NCBI RefSeq assembly: GCF_963966145.1
Contig: NC_091054.1
Location: forward strand, 8,122,001-8,186,000
Length of the DNA: 64,000 nt
Direction: 5' to 3'
From: Tenebrio molitor
Taxonomy: Eukaryota; Arthropoda; Insecta; Coleoptera; Tenebrionidae
Within the stretch, counting starts at the first letter, position 1, and each line of letters begins with the position of its first letter. Made by a program: the position numbers and the translations under genes. Shown here piece by piece: positions 57,344-64,000 of the stretch. The notes below the pieces were generated by a model that was not told where the DNA came from, did not search any database, and was given only the letters and a program-made list of their open reading frames with translations.

Positions 57344-60300
57344 TATTTTAGAATTGCGAGTTTTTAGGTGGGTCGGGTTAGGTCAAGTCAATACAAAATG
57401 TTTATATTTAGTTTTTGTTTTTATTTAAGGTTATGTTAAAGTGTCACAAGGGATGGTCTGATGGCAAATAATTGCTTTTGACCAAAGGTATTTTAATTAT
57501 GTTCCAGGTGACACGGAAAGGAATTTAATTAATTTAATTGTATTAAATTAATTTTGTCATTCGTGCGTTACGAGTGAAACAAATACGTCTAGCAGCGGGA
57601 GTCTGGAGGAGTAAAAGTAGTCAAGGGGCCTTGTAATTACGCTTTCGGGACGTTCAAGGGCTTTAAGAATTAGAGCCTTTGGTTGTTCACCGTCGGAACA
57701 GCTTAACTTTTAATATTTAGCTTTTGATTTATGCGTACGGAGGCAGAATCCGCGAGTATAAATCAGAAAACGCCAACAACTTTACCAACTCATGTATATT
57801 TCCCGATGTTCATGTTTTTTATGTTCTCCCCCCGAACGAATTTAAAGTCGATATTAAATCAAGCGGATAGATCGTACGGGTTTCAATACAGGCGGTGCCA
57901 CCGTCCTAGGAAGTAAAGTGACACTTTTGTTTACACATATCTTATGCGGAACGGCCGTAAAATTTTCCAGGTATAAAATCGACATGCCATTTTCGCAAAG
58001 CGTAAAGGCAAGCAGCAAACACGGGCCGTGTTAAGATAGGACACCGTTCTTGGTTACTCATCCGTTTTACTGAACGGCTTTCGTGCGACGAGGACTTGAC
58101 TAGTTTGCTCTAGCACGTTCCACTTGTATTGGTTATCAAGGATCGGAACGGTTTTCGAGATGATAAAAAAGGTGTCGCGTCAGAACTACTAGAACGGGTC
58201 ACACATAGAAAATATTGGTGGACTGCGATAAAATTTTACGACCTGTCCTAGGGAGCGCACTTACAAGGGTGGAGAGAACATTTTCCGCACGGTTGTCCTC
58301 GAATTAGTGTCGAGGTATTTCTTAATTTTATAGATGTTGACGGCGCGACGCCATAAAAGCAAGAGCCGGCTAATACACACACGGGGAGGAATCGCAGGAA
58401 TCTCAAGAGGAAGCGCACGAGAGTGCAAGGGAGGGGGCGACGTTTTAACCGAACCGATTTTCCAAAATGTACAAATCTAAAATATTTTTATGTGTTTTAC
58501 GTCTAGTAGACAAGAGTGGATGGTTTAGGTTTAGAAGATGAGATTCAGCAAATTGCGAGAAAGAATAAGATCTGGATGAGATTCTTGCTCTTTAAGACTT
58601 AAGAGAGAAGCTTTCCAAGTTGTGATACTTTCACCAGAAGAGAAACTTCAAGAGAGACACATCGTGTCTTGTTTAGCTCATGATACCTTCTCCGAGTGGG
58701 GTCTGTCGAAGATTCGAAGGCGTGCGAGTACCTACGCTTCGGCAGAATGTTTTCTTCTAAAATCCAAATTATTTTTACGACCCTAATAATAGAAGGTCGC
58801 TCAAGAAACTCGGATCCCGGTCTGAATCCCGCTTTCCCGCCATGAAAAATTGACGCGGGTGCCCTCCCTCGAGAAAATATAAATAGATTAACCTTTGAAA
58901 TAAAAAATGCAACAGCACTGAGGCCGGAAATGTCTAAAAACTTATCAACAGCGAGAAACGAGCGAGAAAAGTGCCGAGTTTCTACAAAATCGTGACTCGA
59001 TCGAACAAAGCGAAATCTATGAGGTTTCTCTCTTTTGGACAAAATTCTCGTTTTAAAGGTTTCGAAAAGGTGGGACCAGTGCGTGAATTTTTTTACGTTT
59101 GTTTACTCCTCAGCGAGGACGGTCTTTTCGGGGTGCTTTTTAAAGCTTAACGAGGGTCGTTTACCAACTAGAGACAGGGATGTTACGGCCTGAATTTAGT
59201 GGTCACATACAATAAGAAATGTTACTACTGTTTTATTTTACGAAACAGCGAAGACGTGATGGAGGTTTATGTCGGCGTTATGGTCGGTACGCCTATGTGT
59301 TATTGCCCTACGAAGATATTGAGGGCAATCAATCTTTATTGTTTCATGAACGGGACTGAACGTGCACTGTACAAGGATCGTGGCCGTGTAAGCTTAATTA
59401 TTTCATTCGCTCGTCAAACTTTAATCGGAGGGCGTATGGTTGTTTTTTATGGAAGGTCGTAAGGGTTTATGGTATCACGACTTGAAGACACCTGATGGTC
59501 GGACGTCGAAGAAATTCGAGTCTTTAACACGAAACGGTAGCCGTAGTTGCATCAGAAGAGTTGTGATTTTTTAACGAGATTCGTTAGAGAGTATCTGTGG
59601 TGGAGTTTATCTTGTAGATAATTGGACACGTTACTTGATCGTCCTAGTGCGCAATTAAAATGTGTAAAAGAGAAATTTGCGCGATTTTCTGTGCTCGAAG
59701 GACCAATAATTGCAGCAGGCGAAGATTTCGCAGCAGAAATAATTGGCTGTCGCGTGTCCTGCTAACGACCGCTTTGATCATGGGCCGCCGCTCCGACAAC
59801 CCCATCGTCTCGGCAACGACACCTCCTCATCACCATTAAAGAAGTCGCGCCCTCGTTATGCCTCCCCTAATTTTCGAAAGTTCCCGAGATGATAAGTCCT
59901 CAGTTTTCGAGCTTCGAGTGGGTCATGTATAATACATCTAGTAGGCCAGGTTTGGTCCAGCAAAATCGATGGCGCTGCGCAAGCGGGCGGTTCCTGCCAA
60001 GCTTTCGACAACCCGGAGCCGCAGTCAACTCCGGAACTCGCTCCGGGAACGTCGGGTCAGCTCCGGGTGTCAACGGGAGCATGCACAGCGCGCGATCGCC
60101 TCTGATCGAACCGGAAGCAGAGAGCTGAGCGAAGGCGCCCGTTTAGCCATGGCATTGGTCGAGACGTGCACACGTGACTAGCACGTGACCGCTGTTGGGA
60201 TGACCTTGAGGACTGGGCCGTCGATGGACTAGGTGCCCCAGGGTCGAGGATTCGGTGCGTGGAAATCGGGATTTTTTTTGTGTGATGTGAAGCGTCCTAG

Positions 60301-61299
60301 ACGTTGTGGTGTTGTCGATAAACTGGGACTCTTCTTTGACGGGGATCGGGAGTCAGGTGAGTCAAGGAAACGACAAAGACGAACTTGTTTTCGTGCGAAT
60401 TGTCGGTCGAAAAGAGAGGGAAAGTCTTGGCCGAAAGAAAGACCAAAAGGCTTGTCGGGCCTTCCCCGGAGATGATTTGCGCTCGCGAGCAGCGACTCAA
60501 CTTCTTCATTAGAGTTCGCGCATTAACAACAAACCAACCCCCGACGCGCCATTATAAATGAGAAATGTAAATTTCGACAAAATTCATCGTACGCCAAGTA
60601 AATTACTTGGGGGTTTACGCACAAACTTCGACAGAGAATCGGTTGTACGCCGTAAAACAGGATATTATTCAACATTGTGGATGTCCTGATTATAAAGTCG
60701 GACTGACGAATCGCGTTATCAAAGAAAATTCGACGCAGGTTTGCTACGAAATCCGCTTTGCACGAGCGTCTCTCTAATTAATCGAACTTTAGAAGTTGCC
60801 CTAGTGCTATTATTAAAAATTTAAAGGGACTAGTTCAGCTCACTCGAACTAAGCGAACCACTCTAGATGTTTACAGGAAGTCAGCTTGCCTAATTGGATA
60901 AATATTTGAAGGAAAAGCGGAGCGATTTTTTATTGGTCCAGGTGGGGTTAGTTTTTGACGTGTGTGGGCCCCAAGAGATTCGTCGTTTTTCAAAATGAAA
61001 TCTTCTGGGGACCGAGTTTAAACCAAAATGAATGAAAATACATTTTTGGACGTTACGAGTGAAAAGAAGATTCATGAAAGATTTGGAAAGTAAATTATTT
61101 AACTGGTAGATTTGTATTGAAATTCGTGTGGGGTGAGATCGAACATCATCTTGTTAAAGATGGTAGCGAAGGAGAGTACTTTTCACGTTTTTAATTCGAC
61201 AAGAATTCAATTTCTTACGTTGTGAAGGAAAGCAGTTTGGAAAGAGAAACAATACGTTTTTTAACATTTTTTTTTAAATGAGGCGAACAGGAGGACAAG
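57344..61299. other. Intergenic region, no gene recognised
   Basis: Richer in GC and CG than most of the window, especially 58350-58450 and 59700-60500. Open frames (for example 58599-59042 minus, 147 codons) have no protein-like pattern and no splice support. The zone around 59900-60250 looks promoter-like and contains paired E-boxes. A gene start whose coding exons lie beyond the window is possible. Confidence 0.35.
60171..60187. promoter_or_regulatory. Paired CACGTG E-boxes
   Basis: Two CACGTGAC copies in the same orientation with starts 11 bases apart (60171 and 60182), in a GC-rich block. Palindromic E-boxes bind bHLH factors such as Myc/Max, USF, MITF or Clock/Cycle (known). No linked gene is visible. 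Confidence 0.45.
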
Positions 61300-62900
61300 T
61301 TCTTGATTTTAGCAAAATGAAAAATAGTGGATGCGCCGGGATAAAATTCATTCCTATGCAAATATCCAGAATTAGAAGAAATCAATCAAAAATTAATACA
61401 TTTCCCTTTGTTACTCCCCAATTTCAGAAAAAATAATGATTAAAAGTATAATATTACTCGCGTATAATGACAATATACTCACGAGGTGGAATGTGCGAAA
61501 TGGGTCGTAGATTACCATTACACGCTCGTTGAATACACACTATTTTGTTACTCCCTAAGTTTCAGAAAAAAATCAAGAAACTCTTGGTAGACGCGATTTA
61601 ATACATTTTTTAATGAAATTTTCGCCTCATCTGGAAAAACACACTGGGGGAGTTTATTAAGGACTGAACTGAACACGCGACTTGATCATCCCTCTCGCAT
61701 GTTAATTAAAAACGGGGAAAAACAAAATTTCTGACGAAATTCTGCCCTCTAAAAACCAGTAATTACCGCTTCGTGTTTCAGTTGCACGATGAAAAATTCG
61801 AATTTTAAATAGATTATCTAAGATTTCATCGGCTAACAATGGTGGGTGCGCCGGGAGAAGCGTTTTAAAATTATTTTTAAATAATTAGATTATAAATGAG
61901 ATTGAAGAATACGGTTTCAAAATTGTTTTACATCTGTCGGCAGCCATAAATTGTAGCAAAGTGTATTTAGTAATGAAAAAATTTGAATTTCAAAGCAATT
62001 ATTTAAGATTTGATCTTTCCAAAATGGTGGATGCGCCTGAAGAATAAATTATGATACTGGAAATAATGAAATTTTTACGTCATATAAAAAGTATCATATA
62101 CAATCTTGTAATGGCTATTACTCACGAGTTGGGATTTGCGGAGCGTGCCATGGCCGTTTGCTGTAGTCATCATTACAGGCTTGTTGAGTAATATTATTCT
62201 TTACCACACCTGAGTTTCAGAAAAAATCAAGAATTATTTGGTAGACTAAAACACGATTGCATAAAGAATAAATAAAAAGAGTAAATTGAAGCATTTATTT
62301 GATGGGTCGCAAATGGCGCTTGGCAAGCGTTTTAAAATGATTTCTTAGTAATGAAATGATAAATAGCGTTACAGGTTATATTTAAAAAAAATGTTTAGCA
62401 TGTCTCGGAGGCCACAAAATCAGTGAACAACAAAAGTGGAGGAGTCTGTGTATTTTTTTTTTTAATTAAAAAAGTAACAAAATAAATTCTTATAGTGAAA
62501 ATGATGAAATTTGTGCATCCTGTGATGAAAGTATCACATTTCACTCGTTCGTAATGGCCACTACTCACAAGGATGAAGTTTACGGAACGAGCCATACGGC
62601 AAGACTGTAATAATCATTACACACTCGTTGAATAATGTACTACATATTTTGCTACTTCCAACTTTATGCTAGACGTCTTAATAATGTTTTAAAGAAAATT
62701 TTATCTTCATCTGTGAAAAATTCGAATTTGAAAGCATTTATTTGAGATTTGGTCGGCCAGAAATGGTGGATGCGCCGGGAGAACTTTTAAAAATAATTTC
62801 CTAATAATTAGATTATAAGTAGGGTTGTAGAAGATGATTTAAAAAATTGATCAGCCACCGCCGGCGTCCATAAATTGCAGCAAATCAGTGGTGGAAACGC
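61300..62900. repeat. Decayed higher-order tandem repeat array
   Basis: A set of blocks recurs in order. Block A, TGGTGGATGCGCCGGGAGAA, is at about 61325, 61839, 62024 and 62762. Block B, AATAATTAGATTATAAATGA followed by CCATAAATTG, is at about 61877 and 62800. Block C, GGCTATTACTCACGAGTTGG, then CATTACACRCTCGTTGAATA, is at about 61454, 62110 and 62554. Block D, GTTACTCCCTAAGTTTCAGA, is at about 61409, 61552, 62200 and, weakly, 62645. Spacing between like blocks is about 440-700 bases. Divergence is considerable and no coding frame is kept. Confidence 0.7.
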
Positions 62901-64000
62901 TGGAAGGGCGTTCATCAAGAGTAATGGTATTAAGACAGTTAAGAGCAAATGGGAAAGGCCTGAAAGTTGTAATGTCGGTGATTCATCGGTCAAGTTCTAA
63001 AAGTCTAGCATATCTCCCCGAATAAAACCTTCATCTCGGTAAAACGACGAGGGGAGCATGATATCAACTTCATCCGCCGTATCAGAATTCGATTCTCGGA
63101 CCTGCTTCTTGTTTACGTCGAGGCAACAAAGAATTAAGCCGCACTTTTGCCTTTTAATAAGCAGAAACGCGGAACAATGCGGGTTACGCGAACAAATAAA
63201 CTTGTCTAATTTAATTTGTTCCGAAAGTAGAAAAATGAATCTTTGCATTATCAGGGCTGTGGACACAGCGCGCTCCTCAAAGCTTTGTGAAATTTAAATA
63301 TTTTATTACGGCGAGATTAAACACGAACGTTTTTATTTTCACGTCATAAATTCGCACCACTTGGATGAGACTATCTGCGCCGCACCACAAAAGTGATACA
63401 TTTAATTGGGGCGAATTTTTCGATCAGTTTTAGTTTCGGGGATCACGGGAGATACAATTTGGAGCGCGGAGGCAGATTGGCCCCGATACAAGCAAAGCGA
63501 TTAAATTTATCTCGTTTGTGTACAAATTGAGTTTCGCGTAATTTATCGGGGCGACTTTACGTTATTTTGAGTTATGAAGGTTTCCGGAATAAATTTAATA
63601 GAGCTCTGTAAAAACTACTCCAGAGATTGGATTAAACTCACTATTCAAAAGACTCAACTCTCGCCGTCTTATTTTTCAAATAATATTCGTAACGGACCCA
63701 ACCAGAAGAAAATAAAAAATCTTGAAGCTCCTTTCATGAGCGAATTAAATAAGATGATGCTTGTTTTGTGCCACACGATGTCATCTTACTTATCAATTAC
63801 ATTTTTTTAATCTATATCCCTTTGCGGAATAAAAGAGTTTGCTTTGACGTCAGTGCTTTTGAAATATCTGTTTGATTGTTTGTTTCAACAAGATAACTCT
63901 CGACCCCACTCGACTCGATTTAACACACAGAGAATCGAGCCGACCAATCCCAATTTTTCTATTTTTAAAACTGGCAATACAACTTTTACAGAACACATCG
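62901..64000. other. Intergenic right edge
   Basis: No gene, RNA or repeat structure could be supported. Open frames at 62997-63297 overlap on both strands and look random. Confidence 0.45.

Noticed and set aside
58599..59042. 147-codon minus-strand frame
   Set aside because: Amino-acid pattern looks random and there are no neighbouring exons or homology signals.

Overview
The window is nuclear DNA from an insect, most likely a beetle (inference). It is AT-rich, its genes have many introns of only about 46-60 bases with GT-AG ends, and small terminal-inverted-repeat elements lie between the genes. No bacterial, organellar or CRISPR features were seen.

Plus strand, left to right: a two-exon alpha-1,4-glycosyltransferase (8671-9794); CLUAP1/IFT38, a ciliary transport gene with a textbook RFX X-box in its promoter (10354-11915); an SLC26 anion transporter in eight exons (20947-25320); a four-pass membrane protein with a Pro/Arg/Ser/Cys-rich tail (33051-37101); a membrane-anchored ACE (peptidase M2) homologue whose zinc site is gone (39847-42449); and a cytosolic sulfotransferase in seven exons (48807-50359). 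Minus strand: POLD2 (DNA polymerase delta subunit 2, 53546 to 51712) and, directly upstream on the same strand, THOC5 (THO mRNA-export complex, 56916 to 53875). All eight models were assembled exon by exon with reading phase checked at each junction. Three weaker coding candidates are listed with low confidence.

The genes do not form a pathway; they are ordinary single transcription units. THOC5 and POLD2 are packed head to tail.

The rest is intergenic or intronic and rich in repeats: TA-flanked MITEs (two copies of one family at 1.4 and 57.1 kb, others at 26.3 and 45.9 kb), a MITE with perfect 41-base inverted repeats and an 8-base target duplication (4841-5143), long fold-backs (6.5 and 28.6 kb), transposase fragments (3.9, 25.7, 26.7 and 30.9 kb), tandem arrays in SLC26 intron 1, THOC5 intron 6 and upstream of the four-pass gene, a repeat pair bracketing the sulfotransferase, and a decayed higher-order repeat array at 61.3-62.9 kb. 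Five AGRTGGCGC motifs resemble insect CTCF sites. I found no convincing new biological system. The best leads are the pseudo-ACE, the X-boxes (one in the CLUAP1 promoter, two carried by repeats), the CTCF-like sites and the unexplained array near the right end.
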